This document shows positions 41,473 through 50,838 of a stretch of 64,000 nt of DNA, in pieces. Numbering within the stretch: the first letter of the stretch is position 1; every line of letters begins with the position of its first letter. The notes under the pieces are model-generated. The model had not been told where the DNA came from, did not search any database, and saw only the letters and a list, made by a program, of their open reading frames with translations. Both the position numbers and the translations under genes were made by a program. Source of the DNA: Mucisphaera sp965279675 (GTDB lineage Bacteria > Planctomycetota > Phycisphaerae > Phycisphaerales > Phycisphaeraceae); assembly GCF_965279675.1 (NCBI RefSeq), contig NZ_CBDIIJ010000002.1, forward strand, positions 248,001 through 312,000, written 5' to 3'.

Positions 41473-41982
41473 GTGACCGCCCTTCCGCGTGCCAGAAGGC
41501 GATGGGTGCCTGATTCTGCTGGCGTGGGGATGCTGTTGGTGCTGGCTCTGGTTCTGGTGGGCTGTCGTGGCGCGGGGGACCTGTTGGCGGAGACGCAGGC
41601 TCGGGATGTGGCGACGCTGGCTTATCCCGAGGAGGCGCAGGTGGGTCCCGATCTGCCGGTGCACGTGGTGCGGGACGGGCGTCAGATCGAGGTGATCAAT
41701 CTGTCGTCACGGTCCTATCGCCGGGTCGAGCTGTGGCTGAATCAGGCGTATGCGCGGCCGGTGGATCGGCTGGAGATCGGGAAGAACTGGCTGTCGCTGC
41801 GTCGTTTTGTGAATGACTTTGGGGAGACGTACCCGACGGGGACGCTGCTGTCGCCTGACAAGAACGAGCCGGTGGTGCTTGCGGAGTTGTATGACCCATC
41901 GACGCGGGTGAAGCATCGGCTGGTGGTTCGTCCGAGCGGTGATGAGCGGGAGACGGGTTCGCTGCAGACGAGTGTGCCTTGA
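41473..41982 (+). CDS. Hypothetical lipoprotein
   Basis: I do not recognise this protein. From the GTG at 41473 it has an Arg-rich n-region, a hydrophobic segment and the lipobox LVGC at about residue 31, then ~140 residues with the segment VEVWLNQ-like RRVELWLNQAYARPVDRLEIG and two predicted beta hairpins. An ATG at 41446 in frame would overlap the dus start codon, and the shared -10 would fall inside it, so I prefer the later start. It is divergent from dus. Confidence 0.55.
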   Translation: MTALPRARRRWVPDSAGVGMLLVLALVLVGCRGAGDLLAETQARDVATLAYPEEAQVGPDLPVHVVRDGRQIEVINLSSRSYRRVELWLNQAYARPVDRLEIGKNWLSLRRFVNDFGETYPTGTLLSPDKNEPVVLAELYDPSTRVKHRLVVRPSGDERETGSLQTSVP

Positions 41983-42102
41983 TGACGCGAGGTGGCGGGG
42001 TTGGTTATGGTTGGGTTTGTGGGCTGCATGGACCGTGTGTGGTTGATGCGGCGTGAGGATCGACAAGGACTGTCCAACACCGGTTGATAGCAGGAGTCTG
42101 GC

Positions 42103-43701
42103 GTGCCATTCATTGATGACAAGACTGCGTTGTATCGCTTTTACAAGAAGCATCTGTGCAAGGCTCGTGGGACGGGGATCTCGCTGGATGTTTCGCGGAT
42201 GGCGTTTCCTGCGACGCTTTGGACGGATATGTCGGCTGAGATGCGCGGGGCTTATGAGGCGATGGATCGTTTGGAGGCGGGAGCGATCGCGAATCCGGAT
42301 GAGGATCGGATGGTGGGGCATTACTGGTTGAGGGCCCCGCATCTGGCGCCGGAGCAGGCGCTCTCGGATGCGATTCAGACGACGATCAACGATGTGATTG
42401 CGTTTGCGGAGGCGGTGCATCAGAAGGAGCTGGTGCCGGCGACGTATGGGCGGTTTACGGATGTGCTGGTGATCGGGATTGGCGGGTCGGCGCTGGGCCC
42501 ACAGCTGGTGGCGGATGCGCTGGCGGGTCGGCGGAACAAGCTGAACCCGCATTTTCTGGATAACACGGATCCGGATGGGATCGAGCGGGTGTTGATGGGT
42601 TTGAAGTCGAAGCTGAAGTCGACGCTGGCGGTGGTGATTTCAAAATCGGGTGGGACGCCTGAGACGCGGAACGGGATGCTGCTGGCGAAGGCTGCTTATG
42701 AGGCTCAGGGGTTGGACTTTGCGCCGCATGCGGTGGCGATCACGGGCGAGGGGTCGAAGCTGGATCAGGTAGCGGTGAAGGAGGGGTGGCTCAAGCGTTT
42801 CCCGATGTGGGACTGGGTAGGCGGCCGGACGAGCCTGATGTCGGCGGTGGGGTTGGTGCCGATGGCGCTGCAGGGGATCAACATCCGTCAGTTTCTTGAG
42901 GGTGCTGCTGCGATGGATGGGGTGACGCGGGTGCATGACACGGCGAAGAACCCGGCGGCGCGGCTGGCGCTGATGTGGCATTTTGCGACGGGCGGGAAGG
43001 GTGAGCGTCAGATGGTGATGCTGCCCTACAAGGATCGGCTGGTGCTGATGTCGAAGTATCTGCAGCAGCTGGTGATGGAGTCGCTGGGCAAGGCGGAGAC
43101 GCTGGATGGCGAGCCGACGAAGCAGGGGATTACAGTGCTGGGGAACAAGGGTTCGACGGACCAGCATGCGTATGTGCAGCAGCTGCGTGACGGGCTGGAT
43201 GATTTCTTCGCGACGTTCATTCTGGTGATGCAGGATTATGCGACGCCTGGCAAGCGTGAGTCGCTGGAGGTGGAGCCGGGGATCACGGCGGGCGATTATT
43301 TGCGTGGTTTTTATATGGGTACGCGTACGGCGTTGTATGAGTCGGGTCGTCCGTCGATGACGATCGTGATGGACAAGCTGGATGCGAAGTCGGTGGGTGC
43401 GCTGATTGCCTTGTATGAGCGGGCGGTGGGTTTTTACGCGACGCTGGTGAACATCAATGCGTATCACCAGCCTGGCGTGGAGGCTGGTAAGAAGGCGGCG
43501 GGTGTGGTGCTGGACCTGCAGAAGGCGGCGGTGGATCACCTGAAGCGGTCGGGTGGTGAGGGGATGAGCGTGGAGGCGCTGGCGGAGGCGATCGGGCAGC
43601 CGGATGCGATCGAGGATCTGAGTCTGATTCTGGATCATCTGGCGGCGAACAAGCGGCAGGTGAAGCGTGTGCGGACGAGCACGTATGCAGCGCTAACGTG
43701 A
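42103..43701 (+). CDS. pgi: Glucose-6-phosphate isomerase
   Basis: Pgi interconverts glucose and fructose 6-phosphate. The 532-residue product has the first SIS domain with VLVIGIGGSALGPQLVADAL, the phosphate-binding VISKSGGTPETRNGM, and GGRTSLMSAVGLVP, plus the second-domain NKGSTDQHAYVQQL with the catalytic-site Glu/His region. The C-terminal lysine region is INAYHQPGVEAGKKAA. It starts with GTG, and CAGGAG lies 6 bases upstream. Confidence 0.93.
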   Translation: MPFIDDKTALYRFYKKHLCKARGTGISLDVSRMAFPATLWTDMSAEMRGAYEAMDRLEAGAIANPDEDRMVGHYWLRAPHLAPEQALSDAIQTTINDVIAFAEAVHQKELVPATYGRFTDVLVIGIGGSALGPQLVADALAGRRNKLNPHFLDNTDPDGIERVLMGLKSKLKSTLAVVISKSGGTPETRNGMLLAKAAYEAQGLDFAPHAVAITGEGSKLDQVAVKEGWLKRFPMWDWVGGRTSLMSAVGLVPMALQGINIRQFLEGAAAMDGVTRVHDTAKNPAARLALMWHFATGGKGERQMVMLPYKDRLVLMSKYLQQLVMESLGKAETLDGEPTKQGITVLGNKGSTDQHAYVQQLRDGLDDFFATFILVMQDYATPGKRESLEVEPGITAGDYLRGFYMGTRTALYESGRPSMTIVMDKLDAKSVGALIALYERAVGFYATLVNINAYHQPGVEAGKKAAGVVLDLQKAAVDHLKRSGGEGMSVEALAEAIGQPDAIEDLSLILDHLAANKRQVKRVRTSTYAALT

Positions 43702-43734
43702 TTTTGATGGATGCAATCCTCAGCGGAGTGTGTG

Positions 43735-44742
43735 ATGCCTGGTTACATGGCTTTGGCGTTGTTGGTGGTGGTGATGGTGGTTTCGACGCCTGTGTTGTTG
43801 GCGGAGGAGCGGGCGGCTGGGGAGGGCATGACGATCAGGGTGCTGCGGCATGAGGTTTGGAGTGACCGGCCGCCGGCGGGTGTGGAGGCGCATGGGATCC
43901 GTCGGAATCTGGCGATCGGTGACACGGTTGATTTTGAAGGGTTGAGTCTGTCGGTGCTCGATACGGCGGCGGTGGGCGAGGCGATGGAGGAGGGGCAGGA
44001 AGAAGCGGAGGGGGCGGCGGATGTGGATCGGGTGAAGCTGCTGCTTGAGGATGCGGCGGGGAAGGCGATCGTGACGGCAGCGGAGGGTCAGGCGATGGTA
44101 CGGGGCGAGCTGCGGATCGCGGTCGTGGCGATCTACACGCAGGAGGGTGAGTTGGGTCGGGGGCTCACGGTGATTGAGGTTGCGACGGTGGATTCGCTGC
44201 CTGCGTATCTACGTGATTCGGCGGACGCGGGTGGAGCGGAGCAGCGGCTTCGGATTCGTCATGCGATTGATCGGTTGACGCTTCACCACAGCGCAACGGC
44301 TCATGGTCCTGAGGATGATCTGGGGAGGAAGCTGGCGGCGATGCAGAGCTGGGGGGCGTCGCAGCGGAACTGGTGGGATGTGCCGTATCACTACATCGTG
44401 GATCTGGACGGGACGGTGTATCAGGGGCGTGACGATCGTTACCTTGGGGATACGAACACGCGTTACGACACGGCGGGTCACTTCCTGATTAATTGTTATG
44501 GCAACTACAACGATCAGACGCCTAATGAGGTGCAGGTGGAGACGATCGCGCGGCTGATGGCGTGGGCGGTGGCCGAGTATGAGATCGAGCCGATCGAGAT
44601 TTTTGGGCATCGTGATCTGGCGAGCACGTCTTGTCCGGGCGACCATCTGCAGGCGCTGATTGAGGATGGGACGCTTGAGCGGCGGGTTCGGGAGATTTTG
44701 GAAGAGGGGGTGCCTCGGCTGGTTTGGGTGGAGGGGGAGTGA
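43735..44742 (+). CDS. N-acetylmuramoyl-L-alanine amidase (amidase-2/PGRP fold)
   Basis: This secreted protein (335 residues from the ATG at 43735) has a signal peptide and a C-terminal amidase-2 domain. Zinc and catalytic residues are visible: LTLHHSATAHG (His), DVPYHYIVDLDGTVYQGR (Tyr), and FGHRDLASTSCPGDHL (His and Cys). The N-terminal 150 residues form an unrecognised beta-rich domain. It would cleave between muramic acid and the stem peptide in the periplasm. GGAG lies 7 bases upstream. An earlier in-frame start at 43711 seems unlikely. Confidence 0.88.
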   Translation: MPGYMALALLVVVMVVSTPVLLAEERAAGEGMTIRVLRHEVWSDRPPAGVEAHGIRRNLAIGDTVDFEGLSLSVLDTAAVGEAMEEGQEEAEGAADVDRVKLLLEDAAGKAIVTAAEGQAMVRGELRIAVVAIYTQEGELGRGLTVIEVATVDSLPAYLRDSADAGGAEQRLRIRHAIDRLTLHHSATAHGPEDDLGRKLAAMQSWGASQRNWWDVPYHYIVDLDGTVYQGRDDRYLGDTNTRYDTAGHFLINCYGNYNDQTPNEVQVETIARLMAWAVAEYEIEPIEIFGHRDLASTSCPGDHLQALIEDGTLERRVREILEEGVPRLVWVEGE

Positions 44743-44768
44743 GGGGTTGGGTTATTCTGTGGTGAGTT

Positions 44769-44842
44769 GCCCTCGTAGCTCAGCTGGATAGAGCAGCGCT
44801 TTCCTAAAGCGCAGGTCAGAGGTTCGAATCCTCTCGGGGGCA
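44769..44842 (+). tRNA. tRNA-Arg (anticodon CCT)
   Basis: A 74-base cloverleaf folds with acceptor stem GCCCTCG/CGGGGGC, the D-arm TAGCTCAGCTGGATAGAGCA, anticodon stem GCGCT/AGCGC with loop TTCCTAA (anticodon CCT, reading AGG), and T-arm AGAGGTTCGAATCCTCT. The CCA end is not encoded. A TATTCT hexamer lies 10 bases upstream. Confidence 0.95.
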
Positions 44843-44867
44843 TTGGTTTACTGATTATTTCGGGGAA

Positions 44868-44940
44868 TGGGAGCGGCAGGATTCGAACCCGCGACCGAGC
44901 GATTATGAGTCGCCTGCTCTAACCACTGAGCTACGCTCCC
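44868..44940 (-). tRNA. tRNA with CAT anticodon, probably tRNA-Ile2
   Basis: A 73-base cloverleaf with acceptor stem GGGAGCG/CGCTCCC pattern and anticodon loop CTCATAA (anticodon CAT). The D-arm and anticodon arm (AGAGCAGGCGACTCATAA and TCGCT) match what I remember of E. coli tRNA-Ile2 (ileX) much better than the elongator tRNA-Met, so the C34 is probably changed to lysidine by TilS to read AUA. An elongator tRNA-Met is the alternative. CCA is not encoded. Confidence 0.8.
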
Positions 44941-44949
44941 GGCGGAGGC

Positions 44950-44957
44950 AGTATAGT
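44950..44957. promoter_or_regulatory. Shared -10 element of two divergent promoters (tRNA-Ile2 and sppA)
   Basis: AGTATAGT reads TATACT on the minus strand, 9 bases before the mature tRNA 5' end, and TATAGT on the plus strand, about 30 bases before the sppA start. One palindromic element seems to serve both directions, as at 41456. Confidence 0.45.
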
Positions 44958-44986
44958 CGAGGGGAACCCTGTTACGGAGTTGTGCG

Positions 44987-45982
44987 ATGGCTCGATGGCT
45001 GCTTGGGCTGGTGGTGCTGGTGCTGGCGGGTTGTGGTCCGACGACGGTGGTGGTGGGGATTGGGCCTGGGGATCGGTCGCTGACGGAGACGGTGGTGGTG
45101 GATGAGTCGGCGCGGCGGGTGAAGGTGGCGATGATCGATGTGACGGGGGTGATCGTGAATGCTCGGCGGGATGGGCTGCTGCAGCAGGGAAGCAATCCAG
45201 TGGCGGAGTTGCATGAACAGCTGGCGCGGGCGGCGACGGATGATCGGGTGAAGGGGGTGGTGCTGCGGATCAATTCGCCTGGCGGGTCGGTCACGGCGAG
45301 TCGGATGATGCATGACGAGGTGCGGCTGTTCCGGGAGCGGACGGGCAAGCCGGTGGTGGTGGTGATGATGGATGTGGCGGCGAGCGGGGGGTATTACGTG
45401 GCGTGTGCGGCGGATCGGATTGTGGCATATCCGTCGACGATCACGGGGAGTATCGGGGTGATCATGCAGACGGTGAGTTTGAAGCCGGCGCTGGATCGGT
45501 GGGGGATTACAGCGACGACGATTCGGAGTGGGGAAATCAAGGGGGCGGGTTCGCCTTTGGATACGTTGACGGCGGAGCAGCGTGAGGTTTTTGAGGGGAT
45601 GATCGAGGCGTTCCACGAGCAGTTTGTGGCGGCGGTGGATGCGGGGCGGGCTGGGTTGGATCGAGAGACGATCAACAGGCTGGCGGATGGGCGGGTGTAC
45701 ACGGGGGGTCAGGCGGCGGAGCTGGGGCTGGTGGATGAGACGGGGGATTTGTATCTGGCTTTTGAGCGAGCGAAGGGTTTGGCGGGGGTCGAGTCAGCGG
45801 ATCTGGTGCTTTATCACCGGCCGTTGGATTATGTGGCGGCGCCTTATGCGGGGGCGTCGGAGGCGTCGGGTGGTGGTGGGACGACGGTGAATCTGTTGTC
45901 GGTGGATCTGGGTGAGTCGATGGGTGGGGTGGGAGCGCCGGTGATGTTTGGTTATCTGTGGTCGGTGGATGGTTTTGAGTGA
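44987..45982 (+). CDS. sppA: Signal peptide peptidase SppA-type lipoprotein
   Basis: This 331-residue S49 peptidase has a lipoprotein signal (lipobox LAGC, Cys16) and a single SppA domain. The catalytic serine lies in DVAASGGYYVACAAD and the lysine in SGEIKGAGSPLD. GVVLRINSPGGSVTAS and ITGSIGVIMQTVSL are family signatures. It would cleave leftover signal peptides at the membrane. CGGAG precedes the ATG by 8 bases. Its 3' end overlaps the convergent pdeM gene by 31 bases. Confidence 0.9.
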   Translation: MARWLLGLVVLVLAGCGPTTVVVGIGPGDRSLTETVVVDESARRVKVAMIDVTGVIVNARRDGLLQQGSNPVAELHEQLARAATDDRVKGVVLRINSPGGSVTASRMMHDEVRLFRERTGKPVVVVMMDVAASGGYYVACAADRIVAYPSTITGSIGVIMQTVSLKPALDRWGITATTIRSGEIKGAGSPLDTLTAEQREVFEGMIEAFHEQFVAAVDAGRAGLDRETINRLADGRVYTGGQAAELGLVDETGDLYLAFERAKGLAGVESADLVLYHRPLDYVAAPYAGASEASGGGGTTVNLLSVDLGESMGGVGAPVMFGYLWSVDGFE

Positions 45983-46659
45983 TCGACGGCGAAGAGTGAG
46001 CCGTTGTCGCTGATCATGACGAGTCGTTCATCGGGTTGGGGTTCGACGTTGAGGCAGCCGGTGAAGTCGCCGAAGGCGGGGAGGATGAGGCGGGTTCGTC
46101 GGAGCCAGAAGCAGGCACTGCGGATGCGAGTTCGGCCACGGCCGTAGAGGCTGGCGGCGGGGTGGAGGTGTCCGGCGAGTGCGGGGTGGGGTGAGGGGTC
46201 GGCGGGGTCGTGGAGTGCGGCGATGCCGGGGAGGATCTCGGTGCCGGCGGGGATGGGGTTGAGGTTGAGGGTGGTGGGGATGCCGCCTGCGGAGCGGTCG
46301 TGGTTGCCAGCGACGACGTTGACGGGGAGGGGGTTTTGCTGATGCCAGTGGCGATAGGCTTGGATGAGTTCGTCGGTGACGCCGGTGCGGGTGTGGAGGA
46401 GGTCGCCGAGGATGGTGAGGGTTTGGGGTTGGTGGGTGGTGATGAGTTGGGTGAGTCGGGCGAGGGTTGATTGGGTGGTTCCGGCGGGGACGGCGATGCC
46501 TGCGGCGCGGAAGCCGGCGGCCTTGCCGAGGTGGAGGTCGGCGACGAAGAGGTGCTGGGATTCGAGGTGGAGGAGGGCGCGGTCGCCCAGGAAGCGCCAG
46601 CGGTGGTTGGCCCAGTCGAGGTCGAGGGTGGTTGTTGCGGTTGTGTGGGTGAGGGTCAC
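45952..46659 (-). CDS. pdeM: Ligase-associated DNA damage response phosphoesterase PdeM
   Basis: PdeM is a calcineurin-like metallophosphoesterase of the ligase-associated DNA repair cluster. The 235-residue product has the five metal-binding motifs: VADLHLGK, LGDLLHT, VAGNHDR, HDPADPSPHPALAGHLHP. It starts with GTG and overlaps the helicase stop by 4 bases, as last gene of the operon. Its 3' end runs 31 bases into sppA on the other strand. Confidence 0.92.
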   Translation of the reverse strand: MTLTHTTATTTLDLDWANHRWRFLGDRALLHLESQHLFVADLHLGKAAGFRAAGIAVPAGTTQSTLARLTQLITTHQPQTLTILGDLLHTRTGVTDELIQAYRHWHQQNPLPVNVVAGNHDRSAGGIPTTLNLNPIPAGTEILPGIAALHDPADPSPHPALAGHLHPAASLYGRGRTRIRSACFWLRRTRLILPAFGDFTGCLNVEPQPDERLVMISDNGSLFAVDHSKPSTDHR

Positions 46660-49241
46660 TTCCTTGATTTTCGTTGAGATCGGGGCTTGTTGCCAGTGGC
46701 GGTTTGGCGGCTGTGGCGGTCTTCCATGTCCTGGACGATGCGGGCCATTTTGTCGGTCCAGCTTTCGGTGGAGACGTGGGTTTCGCGGATGCGGTCGGCG
46801 AAGAGGGGGAAGGCGAGGGGCGAGAGGGAGTCGGTGGGTTGGATGATGATTTGCTGGTTGCTGATGCCGCTGAGGGTTTGGGTGATGCGGGTTTGTTCGA
46901 GTTCCTGTTCGAGGACTTCGCGGTGGGCCTGGTGGAGGAGGTGGTGGTCGGGGTCGAACTGCTCGAAGACGTCGAAGAAGAGTTCGGAGGAGGCCTGGAG
47001 GTGGCGGGTGGGTTTGCGCTGGCCGGGGTAGCCCTGCTGGATGAGACCTGCGATCTGGGCGATCTGACGGAAACGTCGGCGGGCGAGTTTGGTGGCGTGG
47101 ACGCAGGCGATGAGGTCTTCGTCGAGGTTGTTTGTGCTCAGGACTTCAGACCAATCATCGGTGGTGAGGTTGATGGGGTCGGGGGCGAGGAGTTCGAGGC
47201 CGTAGTCGTTGGCCATGGCGGTGATGGAGAGGGGCTGGCGTTTGCTGAGTCGGTGGGCGAGGAGGCTGGAGAGGCCTTCGTGGGCGAGGCGGCCGGCAAA
47301 GGCGAAGAGGAAGACATGGTGGCCGAGTCGGGTCTGTGCGGTTTCGATCAGGAGTTGGTTCGGCTTTGGAATGATGGAGAGTTGTTGTTGGAGGTTGAGG
47401 ATGTCGCGGAGGGCCTTGGTTTCGGGGTCGTGGTAGATGCCCTGGCGGGCTTCGTCGAGGAGTTGGCGAACGACTTCGGCGAGTTGGGTGGAAAGGGGTG
47501 AGCGGCCGCCTTGCCAGCGGGGGATGGCTCGGCTGGGTCGGGTGGCTTTGCGGACGAGTGCGGTGGTGCCGTCGAGTCGGACAAGTTCGAGGACGCGGCC
47601 GCTGAAGATGAAGCGTTGTCCGCGTTCGAGTTTGGCGATGAAGGATTCTTCGATGGTGCCGAGTCGTTTGCCGGAGACGAAGCGGACTTCGATGGCGGTG
47701 TCGGCGGTGATGGTGCCGATGCCGAGGCGGTGGGTGCGGGCGAGTTTTTGCTCGCGAACGGTGTAGCGGCCGTCTTTCTCGATGACGCGGGCGAACTCGG
47801 GGTAGGCGCGGAGGGTCTGGCCGCCTCGGACGACGAAGTCGAGGACCCAGGACCACTGGGCGTCGGTGATGTTGGCGAAGGTGTGGGTGTTGCGTACCTG
47901 TTGGAGGGCTTCGTCAGAAGTGAAGCCGGGTCCGGTGGCGAGGGTGACGAGGTGTTGGGCGAGGACGTCGAGGGCCATGCCGGGTGGTGGGCGGTTTTCG
48001 ATCATGCCTTGTTTGACGGCTCGGCGGGCGGCGGCGAATTCGATGAGTTCGAAGGCGTGGGTGGGGACGCCTGTGACGCGGCTGGGTGCTCCGGGTCGGT
48101 GACCGCTGCGGCCGGCGCGTTGGATGAGTCGTGCGACGCCTTTGGGTGAGCCGACCTGGAAGACGCGGTCGACGGGCGAGAAGTCGACACCCAGGTCGAG
48201 GCTGGAGGTGCAGACGACGCAGCGGAGTGAGCCTTCGCGGAGGCGTTGTTCGACTTCTTCGCGGACGTCGCGGTCGATGCTGCCGTGGTGCATGGCGACC
48301 TCGCCGGTCCAATCGGGTCTGGCGTTGATGATGGCCTGGAACCAGGCTTCGGTCTGGGAGCGGGTGTTGGTGAAGATGAGCGAGGTGGAGCCGTCGGTGA
48401 GTTGGTTGGTGACGTCGTCGACGAGGCGGGGTCCGAGGTGGCCGGACCAAGGGAAGCGTTCGATGGCTTCGGGGATCAGGCAGTCGACGGCGATCTGTTT
48501 CTGTTTGCGCCCGCGGATGAGCTGGCCGTCGTGGCTGGGGCCGACGAGGGACTGCATGGCCTGGTCGAGGTTGGCGAGCGTGGCGGAGAGTCCCCAGATG
48601 CGGAGATTGGGGTTGTGGGCCTGGAGGTAGCTGAGGCAGAGCTGGGTTTGGATGCCTCGTTTTGAGGCGATGAGTTCGTGCCATTCGTCGACGATGACGG
48701 CGCGGACGCTTCGGAGTTGCTCGGCGGTGTCGGCGAAGCTGAGGAGGAGGCTGAGGCTTTCGGGGGTGGTGACGAGGGCGGTGGGGAGGCGTTTTCGTTG
48801 TTTGGCTTTGAGGTTGGAGGACGTGTCGCTGGTTCTTTTTTCGACAGTCCAGTTGAGACCGAGGTCGTGGATGGGCTCGGCGAGGGCGTCGGTGGTGTCG
48901 TTGGCGAGGGCGCGGAGGGGTGTGATCCAGAGGGCGCGGACGGTGTCGGCCATGTTTCGCTTTTTGGCGGTGGGTGGTTCGACGGGGCCGGTGCGGTCGG
49001 CTTCGGCGAGGGCTTCGATGAGTGGGCCGAACCAGACGGCGTAGGTTTTGCCGGTGCCGGTGGGTGCGTGGACGAGGCCGGACTGGCCTTGCTCGTAGGC
49101 TTTCCAGACCTGCTTCTGATAAGGGGCGGGTTGCCAGCCGCGTAAGGTGAACCAGTCGCGGGCTTTGGCGTGGGCGCGTTTCCAGGCGGCCTTGGTGGGC
49201 GGGGCTGGCGGGTTGTTGGTTTCAGGAGCTGCTTTGGGCAT
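46656..49241 (-). CDS. Ligase-associated DNA damage response DEXH-box helicase (Lhr-like)
   Basis: This 861-residue superfamily-2 helicase belongs to the short Lhr-like class found beside LigB-type ligases. Motifs: VHAPTGTGKTYAVW (Walker A), RALWITPLRALANDT, VIVDEWHEL (DEWH box), GLSATLAN, VVCTSSLDLGVDF, QRAGRSGHRPG. The C-terminal half contains the winged-helix and Lhr core region. Its start overlaps the ligase stop by 20 bases. It probably unwinds branched or damaged DNA for the other three enzymes. Confidence 0.93.
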   Translation of the reverse strand: MPKAAPETNNPPAPPTKAAWKRAHAKARDWFTLRGWQPAPYQKQVWKAYEQGQSGLVHAPTGTGKTYAVWFGPLIEALAEADRTGPVEPPTAKKRNMADTVRALWITPLRALANDTTDALAEPIHDLGLNWTVEKRTSDTSSNLKAKQRKRLPTALVTTPESLSLLLSFADTAEQLRSVRAVIVDEWHELIASKRGIQTQLCLSYLQAHNPNLRIWGLSATLANLDQAMQSLVGPSHDGQLIRGRKQKQIAVDCLIPEAIERFPWSGHLGPRLVDDVTNQLTDGSTSLIFTNTRSQTEAWFQAIINARPDWTGEVAMHHGSIDRDVREEVEQRLREGSLRCVVCTSSLDLGVDFSPVDRVFQVGSPKGVARLIQRAGRSGHRPGAPSRVTGVPTHAFELIEFAAARRAVKQGMIENRPPPGMALDVLAQHLVTLATGPGFTSDEALQQVRNTHTFANITDAQWSWVLDFVVRGGQTLRAYPEFARVIEKDGRYTVREQKLARTHRLGIGTITADTAIEVRFVSGKRLGTIEESFIAKLERGQRFIFSGRVLELVRLDGTTALVRKATRPSRAIPRWQGGRSPLSTQLAEVVRQLLDEARQGIYHDPETKALRDILNLQQQLSIIPKPNQLLIETAQTRLGHHVFLFAFAGRLAHEGLSSLLAHRLSKRQPLSITAMANDYGLELLAPDPINLTTDDWSEVLSTNNLDEDLIACVHATKLARRRFRQIAQIAGLIQQGYPGQRKPTRHLQASSELFFDVFEQFDPDHHLLHQAHREVLEQELEQTRITQTLSGISNQQIIIQPTDSLSPLAFPLFADRIRETHVSTESWTDKMARIVQDMEDRHSRQTATGNKPRSQRKSRK

Positions 49242-50838
49242 CGAGCAGTTTCTTGAGGGTGGCGAGGCGGTCGGCGTCTTCGGGCTGTTTATCGGTGCGC
49301 CAGCGGAGCATGCGCGGGAAGCGCAGGGCGACGCCGGAGCGGTGGCGGGCGGAGGCCTGGATGCCTTCGAAGGCGATCTCGAAGACGTGTTGGGGGTTGA
49401 CGCGGTGGATGGGTCCGCGGCGGTCGAGGGTGTTCTTGCGGACCCAGCGGCTGACCTTGTCGATCTCTTCGTTGGTGAGTCCGGAGTAGGCCTTGGTGAC
49501 GGGGACGAGTTCGTTGTTGTCGTCCCAGACGGCGAAGGTGTAGTCGCTGAAGACGCCGGCGCGTTCGCCGTGCCCGCGTTGGGCGTAGATCATGACGGCG
49601 TCGACGGTGTGGGGGGCGACTTTCCATTTCCACCAGAGGCCGGTTTTGCGGCCGGTGCCATAGGGCGAGTCGAGGCGTTTGAGCATGAGGCCTTCGACGG
49701 CGCGGTCGCGGGATTGTTCGCGGAGGGTGGTGAGGTCGGACCAGTCGGTGAAGGGGATGGTGGGTGAGAGTGTGAGGAGTGAGGGGTTGATATTGTCGTC
49801 GTTGATGATGGCTTCGAGCTTTGTTCGTCGTTCGGTGAGAGGCTGTGGCCGGAGATCCTGGCCTTCGTGTTCGAGGAGGTCGTAGGCGCGGAAGACGACG
49901 GGGATTTCGGGGCCGAAGAGGGTGGGTCGGACGTCGATGCGGTTGAGGCGTTTCTGGAGGGCGTTGAAGGATTGGGGTTTGTGGTTGTCGTGATCCCATG
50001 CGAGGATTTCGCCGTCGAGGACGGTGCCGTCGGGGAGTTGTCGGGCGGCGTCGGCGAGTTCAGGGAAGGCTTGTTGGATAGCTGCGTCGCCTCGCGACCA
50101 GAGGCCGACCTGGTTTTGGCGGTGGATGAGTTGTCCGCGGATGCCGTCCCATTTCCATTCGGCCTGGAAGTCGGCGGGGTCACCGAGGGTTTCGGGAGTG
50201 CCTTCGTGCGGGGTAGCGAGGCAGAAGGGATAGGGGCGGAGGGCGTCGAGTTGGGTGTCGCCTTCGACGATCCTGCGGTAGGTCTCGGGGGTGGGGTCCC
50301 AGTGGCCGGTGAGTCGGTAGGCGATGTCTTCGGGTTGGGCGTTGACGGCGGCGGCGAAGCCGCGGATGACGAGTCGTTCGGCGACGCCGACGCGGAGGGC
50401 GCCGCTAAGGAGTTTGTGGAAGACGAAGCGCTGCCAGGGGTCGAGCCGGTCCCAGGCCGCATTCAGGAGCTTGCGTTTCTGTTGGTCATAGCTGATGGGC
50501 AGGGGCAGGAGCAAGTCTTCGACCAGTTCGTGGAGGCTGGGCGGGTCGGTGTCGTTCGGTGTGTGGGGCAGGAGGAGGGAGATGGTTTCGCTGAGGTCGC
50601 CGACCATTTGCCGGCACTGGCTGACGAGCCAGGGTGGGTACCCGCTTCGTGTGGCGGCTTCGTCCTGGAGGAGTTTGTAGGGCAGGGCGCGTTTGATGCG
50701 GCGGCCGGTGAGGAAGTGGAGGGCCCAGATGGCGTCTTCGGGGGGTACTTCGGTGAAGTAGGCTTCAAGCGCGGCGAGTTTCTCGCTGGTGCGGGTGGTG
50801 CGGTCGAGCTGCTGGTAGAGGTGGGCGAAGCGCTTCAT
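49222..50838 (-). CDS. ATP-dependent DNA ligase (LigB/ligase-associated cluster)
   Basis: This 538-residue ATP-dependent ligase has the adenylated lysine in EWKWDGIRGQLI (Lys229), downstream motifs VLDGEILAWDH and EGLMLKRLDSPYG, and the OB-fold end with KWKVAPHTVDAVMIYAQRG. An N-terminal alpha-helical DNA-binding domain covers about residues 1-180. It is the sealing enzyme of the four-gene repair cluster and overlaps the exonuclease stop by 4 bases. The chromosomal NAD-dependent ligase would be elsewhere. Confidence 0.94.
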   Translation of the reverse strand: MKRFAHLYQQLDRTTRTSEKLAALEAYFTEVPPEDAIWALHFLTGRRIKRALPYKLLQDEAATRSGYPPWLVSQCRQMVGDLSETISLLLPHTPNDTDPPSLHELVEDLLLPLPISYDQQKRKLLNAAWDRLDPWQRFVFHKLLSGALRVGVAERLVIRGFAAAVNAQPEDIAYRLTGHWDPTPETYRRIVEGDTQLDALRPYPFCLATPHEGTPETLGDPADFQAEWKWDGIRGQLIHRQNQVGLWSRGDAAIQQAFPELADAARQLPDGTVLDGEILAWDHDNHKPQSFNALQKRLNRIDVRPTLFGPEIPVVFRAYDLLEHEGQDLRPQPLTERRTKLEAIINDDNINPSLLTLSPTIPFTDWSDLTTLREQSRDRAVEGLMLKRLDSPYGTGRKTGLWWKWKVAPHTVDAVMIYAQRGHGERAGVFSDYTFAVWDDNNELVPVTKAYSGLTNEEIDKVSRWVRKNTLDRRGPIHRVNPQHVFEIAFEGIQASARHRSGVALRFPRMLRWRTDKQPEDADRLATLKKLLDAQSSS

